64,000 nt of DNA from Phyto melanocephala (lineage: Eukaryota > Arthropoda > Insecta > Diptera > Rhinophoridae): contig OW799237.1 in NCBI GenBank assembly GCA_941918925.1, positions 16,721,201 to 16,785,200 of the forward strand, read 5' to 3'. Each line of letters begins with the position of its first letter. The stretch's first letter is position 1. Shown piece by piece: positions 11,736-23,284 of this stretch. The notes beneath the pieces are model-generated. The model was given only the letters and a program-made list of their open reading frames with translations, had not been told where the DNA came from and searched no databases. The position numbers and the translations under genes were made by a program.

Positions 11736-12825
11736 AGTTTAAGTGTCTTTTGTAAACTATAACCGGCTGGGCATATGTGCCACACATGTAAGTGTGCAAT
11801 AAATATTTGGTTAATAAATGTCTATGACATTAGAGAAAATTACTGTGAAAAGTTTTCAAAAACAAAAACACACAAAAACATTTATGCACCCATCTATCTA
11901 GGGCCATTTATAACATCTGTTATGGTTTTCTCGCAAAATATTTTTTGCAATATTGCAAAGAGGAAAATTAAAGAAAAAGAACAAAGAAAATATGATTAAA
12001 AAATGCACTTGCTACATACAGACTGGTAGTGGAAAAAACAGATATACAAGCAAAAAAAAAATCACCCTTAGAAAATTTATTTTAAAATGCTGATATATAG
12101 TATATGTACAATAATTACAATACCACAAAATAAAAATGTTTTATTTATAGGTATAAAATATTAAAACGCGATAGACAAACTACCCTCTTTGTCGAACACA
12201 AAGGATAACATGGATAAGGATACCAATAAACCACATTTTTTTTTTTTTGATATGAAATATTGCATTTATAGCTTCTGAGTTTTGGAAATAATTTAAGAGA
12301 ATTGATCATAATTTAATAAATTATATGAAATATTTGTATGTAAGTACTATTTATGTGTGACTAAGTATGAAGTTCGAGAGCACCAACCAGCCATGACGTT
12401 TGTACGTATTATATATTCGCATATTGCACTAGATATTTCTTAGTGTAAAATTCGATTATACGCATTTTATTGAATTAACACAATACCACTAAAGGGATTT
12501 GGTTGCTTCATTTTGTTTTTCGCAGTTCTATATAATCATAATGCTAACAAGTGTTTTTAAAGTAATTTATGGCTTATCACCCCAAATCACTAAGAGTTTT
12601 TCAGTTGGAGAAATAACATTGTGTTGTAAAAGCTTTTCAGTGTTTTGAATTTAAATGGTTGTTATTGCTGTTTACACGTAAAGTAATATTAATATTTATC
12701 GAAAAATTTGCATTGGGAGTCCCAAAATATTATGCCAACAAAAAAGGGAAGGCCTAATACAGCAGCGGCTTCTCGTCCTCTATCAACAAAATATAGCTTA
12801 TTATTTTATAAATGTAATTTGAGAA
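11736..12825. other. Spacer, nothing recognised
   Basis: A/T-rich. No gene, tRNA or terminal repeats found. Confidence 0.45.
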
Positions 12826-13165
12826 TGTAAGGGTGTATATAGGTTTGTCATTCCGTGTAAAATTTCTAAAATTTTCATTTCAGACCCCATAAAGTATAAT
12901 TTTTTGAAAGCTTATTAATAAGAGAGTCGATTAAGCATTAACAACCTGTCCGTGTGTATGTTGAAATCAGATTTATGAAGCCCCTCGACATTGCTCAGAC
13001 CCGCGTGTGTTTTCAAAATATCAGAAAAATTTTTGTTCAGATCGGTATTGAAAATCAGAAATATCGGTTGATAAATAACTGAAATAAAAATAAAAAAAAC
13101 CAAGACCACCTAATGGTCTACTAGTTAAAGCAAACCTGGCTACGAATATCGGCTGAGGCAAAACA
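12826..13165 (+). mobile_element. Degenerate HINE/DINE-1-like element lacking its tail
   Basis: The order follows the 37895 copy: AGGTTTGTCATTCCGTGT, GACCCCATAAAGTATA, GAAAGCTTATTAATA, GTCGATTAAGC, a shortened CTGTCCGTGTGTATG, GAAATCAG, AAGACCACCT, then a decayed tRNA-like box (GGTCTACTAGTTAAAGCA ... CTACGAATATCGGCTGAG). The A/T tract and 3' hairpin are absent. It stops about 20 bp before the RTE-like fragment. Confidence 0.75.
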
Positions 13166-13185
13166 ACAAATTTTAATAATTGATA

Positions 13186-13912
13186 CTTATATATATATAT
13201 ATATATATATATATTCCCTTCGATCCTATAAGGAGCATAGGGCCTCAACAAACTTCCTCCACTCAGATCTATCAATCGCTATGTTTTTTACTTCGCTCCA
13301 GCTTTTACGCATTTTTCTTATCTCGGAGTCGATTTGTCTTCGCCACGTATGAGCTGGTCGCCCTGTTCTACGACTTCCCTGAGGGTTCCATTCAATAGCA
13401 TTTCGGGCAATATCGGACGGTTGTTTGCGGAGTGTATGTCCGATCCAATTCCACTTTCTTCTCTGTATTTCTACGCACAGCGGTGCTTGCATTGTTTCGC
13501 GCCACAGGTTGATGTTCGATATAGTTCGTGGCCAGAAGATTCGTAGAATTCTTCGAAGACATTTGTTAACGAAAACTTGAAAGGATTTAATGTCTCGGGA
13601 GGCAGCGTTCCAAGTTTCGCATCCATATAACAACGTTGATTTTACGTTGGAGTTGAATATATTAATTTTAATACGACGTGATATTGTGGACGATTTCCAC
13701 ACTTTATTGAGCAGACCAAAGGATTGTGTGCCCTTTTTTATTCGACTAGCAATATCTTCGCTAGATCCTCCAGTTCGATTGATAATGGCTCCGAGATAGC
13801 AGAATGTATCGACTTCTTCTAAAGTTTCATCATTTACCAGGAAGGAATTTACGTTTTCGGCGTTAATACGCATGACTTTTGTCTTTTTTATATTTATCTT
13901 GAGCCTTATGCT
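13186..13912 (-). mobile_element. 5'-truncated RTE-like non-LTR retrotransposon
   Basis: The minus-strand homology starts abruptly near 13912, where an in-frame LKINIKKTKV segment precedes the first ATG after an upstream stop. The open frame runs to 13226. Its stop is followed within a few dozen bases by an (AT)n tail at 13186-13213. A short 3' UTR ending in a simple repeat and 5' truncation are features known for RTE-clade LINEs. I could not identify target duplications with confidence. Confidence 0.75.
13226..13873 (-). pseudogene. Reverse transcriptase C-terminal fragment, RTE-like LINE
   Basis: The 215-residue open frame is the region downstream of the RT catalytic core. FCYLGAIIN (residues 24-32), LLYGCETW (81-88), FVNKCLRRILRI (101-112) and RRKWNWIGHTLRK (138-150), then a GRPAHTWRR block, are signatures of the RT thumb and C-terminal region of endonuclease-reverse transcriptase ORFs. 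The catalytic YADD region and the endonuclease lie upstream and are absent. The ATG at 13873 is internal to the original protein, since matching residues continue upstream. No premature stop lies inside the fragment, which suggests a fairly young insertion. It cannot be active. Confidence 0.85.
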
Positions 13913-14048
13913 TTACATAAACTAAATTAATGATTTTACGATGGGATGTCTTTAAGCGGATAAAATCATTATAAGGATGGTAACACTTATATGCTTATTT
14001 TATATTAAATAATGAGATGGAAATTGTGTAAAAATTTAAGCCCCACAC

Positions 14049-14358
14049 TTTTGGTATCAAATGAAAAGGTTTGACCAGTAGAATACAGTAAACTATGAAC
14101 AAGTTAAACTCCAAGCTGGCGTCCCCAAAAAAATGGGGGATATTTCTTTTTCTCAATACCATTAATATGGGTTTAATACGAAAGGACTAAGACTAGTTTA
14201 ATACAGTTAACTATAAAAAAAAATTTCAAATCAAATATGGTGTGGGAAGTAAGTAAGTAAGTCTAGGCTCTATGTTGCGCTGTGGTTACTATATCTATGT
14301 ACAAGATGGTAAAGGGTATTACCAGATTCGGAACGGCTTAAAATATCATTCTTGCTTG
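14049..14358 (+). mobile_element. Degenerate HINE/DINE-1-like copy
   Basis: The tail AGGGTATTACCAGATTCGG, ACGGCTT, then ATCATTCTTGCTTG is a decayed version of the element's 3' hairpin and terminus. Upstream, GGTATCAAATGAAAAGG and a GGCGTCCCC...GGGGGATA region mirror the copy at 9673-10110 in opposite orientation. It contains a short AAGTAAGTAAGTAAG array. Confidence 0.5.
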
Positions 14359-15052
14359 TTTTTTTCTTTATTTATAAAAAATAATTTCAAAATCAAATAT
14401 TAACTAAGAAAATTTTCAATTTATTTTTACTATTTACACACTTAAGCGCGTGCTTTACAACACACCTTTTAGTTGTTGTAAATCTTAATTGTTATACAGT
14501 CATTTAATTTGTTAACTATACAAATTAATTTTATATTAACATTAAAAAACTTTTTTATTTGTCATTGTTTTTTTTATTATTAATCATAAAGCTTTTTGTG
14601 TATTGTTTTATATTTATAATTTGTTACTATTTAGTGTCTTTAGTTGTTTCTTTTAGGGGATTTTGTTATAGTGTCATAAACATAGAATCATTAAAGGCAT
14701 AAGGAGGCAGCAACAGTAGCAAAATTAAGTTTTATAAACATGGGCCTAATAAAGTTTGTCATGTTATAAAAAAGGTAAATAAAATATTTTTAATTGAAAG
14801 GCGAACAAAACGGTGAAGAACAGCACAACTACAACAGGTTGTAGTATATAATTTGACAAAAATTTTTTGTTTGCTTAGGAATGGTTGTACTTTAATGGGG
14901 GGCAAATTAAGCTAGTCGATAGGTATCAACATTTTATTCGATCTTGCAAGTTTTTTGTGATTTTATTATATATATAGACTTTAAATTTGGTTTCAGGTTT
15001 AAACATTTTATTACGAAACCATTTGGGCATTTTAGTCTACAGTTCGATGATT
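14359..15052. other. Spacer, nothing recognised
   Basis: A/T-rich, no features seen. Confidence 0.4.
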
Positions 15053-15232
15053 ACAAGAAGAAGGACCTTAACTCAGAGATTTCAATACATTTCACACAAA
15101 TACACCTCGACACAAAAATTAAATACAAAAGTAACAATTTTACAAAAGAAGTAACATTATGATAATACAATTTCTATTACTATTCTTCTTCTGTAAAATT
15201 ACAAGTATTTTAGTTAGGGCCTTTCTACTTGT
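15053..15232. mobile_element. MITE, ACAAGTAGAAAGG family, copy A
   Basis: The right end TTAGGGCCTTTCTACTTGT and the degraded left end ACAAGAAGAAGGACCTTAAC are inverted repeats. The interior matches the copy at 29604-29819 (TTTCAATACATTTCACACAA, TTTTACAAAAGAAGTAACAT, TAATACAATTTCTATTAC). Non-coding. A truncated third copy lies at 35211-35385. Confidence 0.75.
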
Positions 15233-15384
15233 GAGCAACGGGTTTCTCATGATTCTAGTCTTGATTCCAGTTTGATTTAAAATTTTTTACAAGTTAGGAC
15301 CCTACAAATTATGATAAGTTAATTTCATGAAAACCCAATTTATTTTAATAGTGACGTAATAGCAAAAGATTTAGTAATTCATGT

Positions 15385-15549
15385 AATGAACAGTAATGTT
15401 TACTTATGTTGTCTAATAAAACTCATTAAATTAAAATGAAAATGGTTTTAAAATCGCTAGAGTGACCTGAAAATAGCTAAAATGGCATTATTTGTCAACA
15501 ACTACAAAAGAAAATAAAAACAAAAACAACAGTTGAAGTGCAGCCAACG
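15385..15549. repeat. Block duplicated at 5049-5172
   Basis: This is the plus-strand partner of the block described at 5049. It runs directly into the hAT insertion at 15550, whose target duplication AGCCAACG is the last part of this block. Confidence 0.6.
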
Positions 15550-15949
15550 CAGAGACCTGCAGCCGCCGCCGACTTGATCTTAGCCGCCGATCACAACAAT
15601 AGTTATTGCCATGTTTTCTCCTTTCTATCATCTTTCATAATTAATGAGTAGGCAGTCAAATTTTTTTTTGTGCGAGTGTGGTAACTTTTTGTTTGGCTAT
15701 TCGTTTTTTTAAAGTATTTTTCCGGTGAAAATGCATTTAAAATCCAAGAAAAACTATTGAGAATTCTAAAATAACAAAATTTCTGGAAATTTTAAATAAT
15801 TGTCGTGATTCAGATTCGGAATCTGATGAGGAAGTTTTAGAGTTAAGTGAATGTGAATATGATATATTGAAAATGAAATTTAAATAATTTAATATAATAA
15901 ACATAAACTTAGGGTCTAACAAATAAAAAATAAAAAAAGTTTTGCAGTA

Positions 15950-17075
15950 GGTTAGGTTAGGTTAGGTTGAAAAGGAGGGGTATAAAAGCCCAAACCCATG
16001 ACAGGTATACACGTATGCCCAGTTGGCATGTTGTGCGCTCCATGTGGAAAATGGAAATCCCAAACAAAAAACCATAAACATAATTTCCCATAAATAATGG
16101 ACTAGTCCAAGAAACCAGTCCCCTCAATGTAACGCCTTATGGATCTCCAGTTCGAGTTCCCCAGGTATTCCAAGTTCGGCATAGTATCCACTGTAAAATT
16201 TTCGCGCCTAATATGCCCAAACGCAGGACAATGACAGAGGTAGTGTACCAGAGTCTCATCCTCTTCCTCGCAAGCTCTACATGTCGTCTCCTCAGATAAT
16301 CTCATGCGAGCTAGATGAGTTCTCAACTCCGTATGACCTGTAATTACACCGGTTAATTTCCTAAGTGTAGGTCTACTTAGTCTCAGAATCTCCTTTGACT
16401 TCCCAAGATTTGGGTCACCCCAGAGTGTTCTTGTCACCTTACCGACATCAGTGCTTTGCCATTTTCTGACATGTTCTTCCATTGCCCATCGTTTAAGTTC
16501 ATCCTTAAATCGTTTAAGGGGTTTTGCGTTCTCCAAAGTTATAGTACTCAGAAGAGCTCCCATTTTGGATAATTTGTCGGCTTTCTCGTTTCCGATCAGC
16601 CCGTGATGGCTTGGTATCCATATTGTCTCCAGATGTTCACAATTTGCATATGAGTTTATCTCACTCTTGCATTGCAAAACGTTCCGGGATTCAACTTTCT
16701 CTTTTCTCAATGTCTTAATCACTGATTGGCTATCCGTAAAGATACGAATCGGAGTTTCGCTATTCGTTTCCTTTATCCATTTTATTCCTTCCGTAATCGC
16801 CATGATCTCAGCCTGAAAAATAGTGTTGTGATCTGGTAGACAGAAGTATTTGCTTCTATTTCGGCTTATGTCGTACAAGCCCATTCCAGTTTGGTCACCA
16901 ATCTTTGAACCGTCTGTGTAAAGATCGATTCCGTGGGTGTTTCCCATCCTGATTATCTCATCCCATTCTCCCTCTTCCGGTATAATGGTGATGCAGTTAA
17001 TATTCTCATATCTCATCGGGATTTTATCACATGTTAATTCCGTAATATTTCCCATCGGTAAGATATCCGTTAAAA
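15950..17075 (-). mobile_element. Young 5'-truncated RNase H-type LINE insertion
   Basis: The insertion is bounded by a perfect 10-bp target duplication TTTTGCAGTA (15940-15949 and 17076-17085). It lies on the minus strand, with an open frame from the 17075 edge to the stop near 16102, a 3' UTR of about 150 bp and a terminal array of CCTAA units (GGTTA x4 on the plus strand, 15950-15968). The 5' part is missing, as expected from incomplete target-primed reverse transcription. It sits inside the hAT element at 15550-17270, so it is the younger insertion. Confidence 0.93.
16102..17055 (-). pseudogene. LINE ORF2 C-terminal fragment: RNase H domain plus zinc knuckle
   Basis: The 317-residue intact frame is the end of a LINE polyprotein. 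Its RNase H domain shows all expected acidic residues: D48 in YTDGSK, E83 in QAEIMAI, D108 in FTDSQS and D160 in NEKAD, with PSHHGLIGN just before the last. RNase H removes RNA from the RNA-DNA hybrid during retrotransposition. A C259-x2-C262-x8-H271-x4-C276 knuckle (CRAC...HYLCHC) near the end matches the C-terminal zinc motif of R1/LOA/I-group elements. The frame stays open upstream of the ATG to the truncation point at 17075, so the ATG is internal. Endonuclease and reverse transcriptase are lost. The exact clade is not settled by sight. Confidence 0.9.
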
Positions 17076-17421
17076 TTTTGCAGTAACAATTTATTTTATT
17101 TTAGAAGCACGTAAGTTATAGACACAAACGTTAAAAAAAAATATAAGCAAACTCATATAAATATATTCATATTGACCTCAGTTGAGCCGGCTTAAGCCGA
17201 TTTTGAGCCACCACCGACAATATTTTTACAAGCCGCCGCCGCCGACAAAACTAGTAGGCGCAGGTCTCTGAGCCAACGTCAATATTGATTGAAAATTGTA
17301 TTATCCAATTGCAAATCCTTGTTGCCGCAGCATTTTGGTTTGCTTCATACAAATTGTATAGACGTGAGAATTTTTGACAGTTAAAAACGCTTGCCTCTAG
17401 CTAAGATGTGACTGTCAGTGA

Positions 17422-17493
17422 TCCTCGATAGTATAGTGGTCAGTATCCTCGCCTGTCACGTAGGGGATCGGGGTTCAATTCCAAGGCAGGAAG
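17422..17493 (+). pseudogene. tRNA-Asp (GTC) pseudogene
   Basis: The 5' acceptor strand, D arm and CTGTCAC anticodon loop match tRNA-Asp. The anticodon stem is CTCGC against GTAGG, the T stem CGGGG against CCAAG, and the acceptor 3' strand GCAGGAA leaves three mispairs with TCCTCGA. The damage in every stem but the D stem makes it a clear pseudogene. Confidence 0.88.
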
Positions 17494-19347
17494 TTTGTGC
17501 CAAACTTTTCCTTTTGATCGAAATCATAAATTAAAATACCTAGAACCTCTTTTGAGTTATTTAAAATATTTGGCGTTGCATTTTTAAATTAATAGAAATG
17601 TTTTACTTTGACTTTTATTTTAGTGACTATAGAGGCATCCCCCTAATAATGCAGTTCATGAGTTTTGTGTCTATAGATCACTATTCTCTAATACTTAAAT
17701 ATAAGAAGTACTTTTTGACAATATTCTCTCATATTTACATTTAAACTTTAATTACAATTGCACAAAACTAAATCCTCTTTGTGGCATAAAAATTATAAAA
17801 GCAAAAACAACATAACCAAAGCTGGTTCTTATGTTTACCCAAAAAGGACTATTATTTTGACTATTTCAACAACATACGCACTTAAACAAACTGCAATTTA
17901 TATTTATAATACGTATATTTGTTGTAGTTGAAATTAACCAGCCATCCACCCACATCCGTACTTAATATATAAATGCATTTTACACGCACACATACGGCTT
18001 TTGTATCCTGGCTCATATGGATGTGTATGTGTGTGTGTGCGTTCATCAGCCAGTCTGATGAAAGGACACACAATCAGACATATATGCAAACTTTTTCACA
18101 TTTATACAAGAACATAGGAAAACAACTTTGTGTGCTTCGTTAAGCAAAGTGGATGTTAAGTGTAATGCGATTTTTATGTAAATTTTGTTTCTACAAAAAT
18201 AAAAAAATGTAAAAACTGTTGGCAACGTTTTAAAACTATATGTCTGTGTGTTCACGATGAACACGATGATGTTGTTGGTTGCCACGGTCACGGCCAAGAG
18301 ATATTGTATTGTAACCACCATCGTCATTATCAACATCGGCAGTTTCATCATTAACATCAAAAATCCTGGAATTCCTACTATCCTTTAAAAAATACTTAAC
18401 TAACACAAACACTTTCACACATGCATTCTGCATATGTTTATCTTGTAGACAACCCCACAGTCTTGGAGACTAATTTTAGACACTGGCTTAAAGAGACGCT
18501 TAGAAATTTTACCAGTTATTTAAAAACACAACTCTCTTGATTACCCGGAATCGGAAAGGATACTGTAGTCTTCATAATAGAAAACAGTTATATTTTGTCG
18601 AATGTATACATAACTATTGTAAAAACTGGCGGAATAAAGTTTCAGTGATTACATTTATCGTTCGTAAATGTTTGAATGTTTTCATGTTGGCAAATACTAC
18701 TCAGTTAACTTATTTCTATACCATCATCATCAGCAGCATCATATAATTTGAGTATGAATTTAATTTAAGTGTTTTCGTTAGTTATTTGTTATTTTTTTTG
18801 CTGCCCAATATATTCAGAAAAAAAATACAGAAGCAACAAACAAGCTTAGTACAAGTATTATAACAACAACAAAAAACGCATTTAATACAATGGCTGCTAT
18901 TTAGGGAATATTCACCATTGTCCAAATAAAACTTTTGTGTTAAAAACCATTTAAATGTTTGTGCTCATAAGGATATACGCACACATACATGCATTCATAT
19001 AAATACACATGCTTTTGTAAAATCGTGTTATATAAAATTTCAACCTTACTTTGACCAATTGCATATGTCAAGTAGGAAAATTGGTGAGTGATTAAAACAG
19101 GAACAAATTAAAAGATTTGTCATCTGGGGAACATTAAGCGTAAAATCTTCAAGTAAAAAGGCACTATTATAAACTATAAATTTTTTTATAAAATTTTCGT
19201 GCACAAAAGTCTATTTTCCGCAGTTTCAAAAATCTATGGAACTGTTTTTAAATATTTTATTTCTTAAATTTTTTAAGTTCTATATGTTGCTGCAACAAAT
19301 TCAATCGGGGTTGTGCAGCATTAACAGATTTCAATTACTATGCAACA
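17494..19347. other. Spacer, nothing recognised
   Basis: A/T-rich with a short GT microsatellite near 18020-18040 and several overlapping open frames of low-complexity composition. No gene recognised. Confidence 0.45.
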
Positions 19348-19419
19348 TCCTCGATAGTATAGTGGTCAGTATCCCCGCCTGTCACGCGGGAGACCGGGGT
19401 TCAATTCCCCGTCGCGGAG
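19348..19419 (+). tRNA. tRNA-Asp (GTC), one acceptor-stem change
   Basis: It matches the four identical Asp copies except that the 3' acceptor strand reads TCGCGGA rather than TCGGGGA. This turns the U4-G69 wobble into a U4-C69 mismatch. The leader GCAACA directly upstream is shared with the copies at 21223 and 24308. A T4 run follows at about 19435. It may still be functional. Confidence 0.85.
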
Positions 19420-20793
19420 AAAATAAATAATTATTTTATTTTCTAGATTTGTAAAATGTTAACAAATTAAGTTAAATTTTCGAGATTTGTAGAAAAAGTG
19501 ATAAATATTTTATTGATGAAACAAAACTAATGCCTTAGCTATTTCCATACAATCTGTCATTCAAAAATCATTGTAAATATGAATCGTGGTTAGCATAGCG
19601 TGATTCACCCTTTCAACAATGTTACTTTTCTTATACATAAACTATTTATTTTGTTGGCAAACCCATTTTCTAACAAAAGATAATTCAGTACTAAAATGAC
19701 TGTACTTGACGTTACTATTGAAGATTTACGACCGCATGAAAAAAAAAGAAATCCCTAATGTTGATTTAAAATGGATATAATTTACTTTACGTTTTAAGGT
19801 TAACATGCCCTGGTTAAACAACTTATCCGAAAACATTATTTAAACTTACATTAATTCTAACAAAAACATACTTTTCATACTTGCAATACCACAAACTTCT
19901 TTACCATTTTGTTGTTAACGACACAAAAAAACGAATTAAAATTTAATCGGGTAGTCGTCTTTAAACAGATTTTTTTATTTGTAAATAAAATAATTTACTT
20001 TAATTTTTGTTGCTTATATTTTTCCAATAGTGTATTTCATATTTCTTTTGTATTTAGTAAGACAAAAAAAATAATAAATTAAAAAGAAGCAGCAAGATTG
20101 TTTTTCGTGGGAGCAGAAATTGTATTCGATTAACAAGCATTTTAATTTGTTTGATTTCATTTACATCACTAAAAAAAAATATCTAACAAAAACGCAATTA
20201 ATTTCCAAATTCTTTTTCATTTGTTAATTATTCTTTATAAATTGAATTCTTCAAATTAATATATACATTTTTAGTTCAACATATTAACACCATTTGTTAA
20301 TATTTTTGTTAATATTTTTCACAACATTTGACTGCACAAAACTTAAAAGACGGGAAGAAAATTAAGATCTAACCTTAGTGTAGGTTTAATGTAGATACGT
20401 ACTACTACTTTTTTTTAAGATAACAAATCATGACAAATCCAATTTGCATTTATATAAATCGTTTCAAGTCAACATGTTTATAAACAAAAATATATTAAGA
20501 GGTGTCATGGAACTAAATTTTTGGCAAAATTAGAATTAAAAGTGAAAATTTTTAAATTGAGTTACAAAGTCGGATGTTTCCGTTTTATAATCTAATTAGA
20601 GTACTAATTTTGATTTGAACATAAATCCAAAATAATATCAGAATGTAGTTTAAAAATTCAACTCCACCAACAATGAAATCTACCTTGGACACCTGATTTT
20701 CTAATCTAGCATTTACAAATGGAAATAATACCTACATAAACTCATGAGTATGTGTGCAAGTCAACATGTTAAAAAACCTGCACTTATAACAAC
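19420..20793. other. Spacer, nothing recognised
   Basis: A/T-rich, no recognisable features. Confidence 0.45.
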
Positions 20794-20875
20794 TTCCACT
20801 ATAGCAGTGATTAGTGTCCTCGCTTCGCAGTAGACCAAAGATGTCCGGTTCTATGTTCAATTCGCTATCAGGGAG
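20794..20875 (+). pseudogene. Highly decayed tRNA-Asp-like relic
   Basis: CACTATAGCAGTGATTAGTG resembles the tRNA-Asp D arm. GTTCAATTCGCTATCAGGGA resembles the T loop and acceptor end. The anticodon arm carries insertions and no GTC loop can be read. It lies between the genes at 19348 and 21223, where another copy would fit. Confidence 0.4.
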
Positions 20876-21222
20876 GATGCAGTTTTATTAACATTATTTT
20901 TGTTTATGAAGCTCAACAGCTTTAGTTAAAAAGGCCGCATAATTTTTTATAAATACATCCTTCGATATTATCCATACCATTATAAGCAACTTCTACACTT
21001 AGAAATTCCTTAAAAATTATTAACATTATAATTTATTTAAACTCTAGAAAATTAGTACATTAAAAAACTTACAATTTATTAACTGGTGTATGAAACAATA
21101 ACGTGTCTTTAATTGCCCAAGTTTTATGTACTGGGTTTTACTGTACTGAAAAATGTGGCTTGTTTATTTGTTAAAGCATTGCGAAAATTTCATCAGTGAT
21201 AATATTACTTGTTCTAGCAACA
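20876..21222. other. Spacer, nothing recognised
   Basis: A/T-rich, no features apart from the GCAACA leader just before the next tRNA gene. Confidence 0.4.
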
Positions 21223-21294
21223 TCCTCGATAGTATAGTGGTCAGTATCCCCGCCTGTCACGCGGGAGACCGGGGTTCAATTCCCCGTCGGGGAG
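21223..21294 (+). tRNA. tRNA-Asp (GTC)
   Basis: A complete cloverleaf identical to 22-93, with the GTC anticodon. The leader GCAACA directly precedes it and a T7 run follows within 20 nt. Confidence 0.96.
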
Positions 21295-23003
21295 ATGTTT
21301 AAAATTTTTTTATTGACTTTAATAAAAACATATAATTTTAAAAAAGATATAAATTTTTCGGTATATTTTAAATATAAGTAAATAAAACTAAAAACAAAAT
21401 AGAAATATTTTATTATTAATTAAAATTGAAAAACTTTTATTTTATCTGTAATTAAAGATCATTTTTTCGTATATTAATTTGTTAAAAATATTATTAAATT
21501 TGAAAACTTAAAGAACTGAACCGTTTATATAAATTTTTTTTAAATAATATCCTGTTTTAAAATTTTCTTAACAATATCACCTCGTTGTTTAACAGAATTT
21601 TACTGGACACATATAACATTCTACAGTTTGTAGTTGAAACACCAATAAATGATTGTCGAATATTCACATCCTTTTTTGTTGTCCATTTTTTTATTAAAAT
21701 GTTGAAGTTGTTACCAACAACATCAGGAAGAAATACATATTACAACAGCATTTCTACAACGAACATTATACTCCGTCAAGTGGACGGTTGAATATTTACC
21801 ATTTACAGAGAGCCATCAACATCATCATGTTCATTTAATTTCTGTTGCAGAGAGTATGGCAGTTTTATTTATGTACGTACCTACATACATACTTAGTTAC
21901 TTTTTTTTTCAAAATAGATCCTTATGTTATTATTGTTGATATGTTGTAAACATATGTATGTGTATGTATGTATGTAGGATTGCATAGGTCTGTGGCTCAG
22001 TGAAGTATATTTTTTGTTTGTTATTGTGTTTGTTTTTATGAAAGAAGAAAATCGTATTGCATTTTGCAGTGTTTGGATTGTGTTTAAATGAAATCACAGT
22101 CAAAATTTGATCATATTTGTATTTTGTAATTAACGTAATGAAAATATTTTTTAAGTACTTTTTGAGTATTAACTACATACACACAGACATATACATATAA
22201 GTATGTATGTAGTATATGTATAGTTGTTTTTTTATATTTTATTTTAAATTTCCACTAAATATGAGTATTTTTAATTTCTAACTGAAAGAGTTATAAAGGT
22301 AGATTACTGGATTAGAAGAAAATTAACAAAAACTAAATTAAATGTTTCAAAAGAGTTAAATTTCAAACAGGTGAATATGAGAATTAAATTTTAAACTGAA
22401 TTAATTGTTTGTTAATCATTTTTTAATATTAGTTGAACCCGGTCCTCATTGCCGGCTCCACCATAATTTTTAATTGTATTAATTTTAATGTAAATTTCTT
22501 TATTATTGTTAATCAAAATCAGTACTTTTGCTATTGTTAGAGCAATTCCTTTAAAAATCCTCCTTACAAATGTCTGTTCTGTTATTTCGTACCTATGTTT
22601 TAGTATTATTTTATTATTTTTTTACTATTTCAGTTAGAAATAAGTTATTATCTCGCGATAAAAGTAAGTTATATCGTATCCCAGGGTATCTCCCTTACCC
22701 AAATTATTATCAAAATACGTTCAGTATCTGTAAGCCTGTTAAATTTAGGCAGGCAAACAGAAGGACAGACAGACATTATGTTACACCAAACATATTTGTG
22801 GTTCGGTTTTCATAACAATCCTGGTTATCCTTTAAATGCATTATGAACTAATTGCTAATATGCTGTAACGATCTAATTTAAAAATATTTAAAACAGCTTT
22901 ATATTTATAAGATTTATTAATTAAAATTCAATAGAAAATCAGTTTTATAAAGGTGTTCTGTTCAATATTTCATACGAACTACTATCAAACTCCATATAAA
23001 AAG
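21295..23003. other. Spacer with a possible HINE trace
   Basis: A/T-rich with GTAT microsatellite near 21955-21977 and 22200-22220. Around 22733-22785 the sequence AGGCAGGCAAACAGAAGGAC, followed by AGACAGACAT, resembles the reversed (GTCY)n tract of a HINE head, but nothing else of the element can be aligned. No gene seen. Confidence 0.35.
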
Positions 23004-23284
23004 ATTCGTGCCAGGGTTGCAAAAGTTGGTACAATTGTACTTTTTGTGGTACAATTTAAACCTCAAAAGTACAATGGTACACCAATTACTCATTTGGTAC
23101 AATTTACTAACTTTCTCAGTTTATGTTTACGAATAGCATAGTGCCACTTCTAATAAAAAATTTTCCAAACGAATACACAAATTTTGAATCAATTAATACA
23201 TAGTTTAGATCCCTGGCGGATATAGAAGTATTAAAAGATTTTAAAAATGAAATTATATGCAACTTTTGGGCTACAGTTTCTGCA

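Larger units (their letters stand above)
15550..17270. mobile_element. hAT-type element carrying a nested LINE
   Basis: The 11-bp terminal inverted repeats CAGAGACCTGC/GCAGGTCTCTG are flanked by a perfect 8-bp target duplication AGCCAACG (15542-15549 and 17271-17278), the hallmark of hAT elements. CCGCCGCCGAC blocks lie near both ends. Without the LINE inserted at 15950-17075 it is about 585 bp. A plus-strand frame ending near 15886 reads DSDSESDEEVLELSECEYD and may be a residue of a transposase C-terminus, but this is weak. Confidence 0.9.

Noticed and set aside
12915..13275. Overlapping minus-strand frames at the HINE/RTE border
   Set aside because: They span the HINE copy, the AT microsatellite and the LINE tail, and have no independent coding signal.
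15950..15968. TTAGG-like array as evidence of a telomere
   Set aside because: It is the 3' tail of a LINE bounded by a perfect target duplication. There is no long array.
18046..18433. Overlapping minus-strand frames
   Set aside because: Low-complexity composition, no domain and no supporting splice context.
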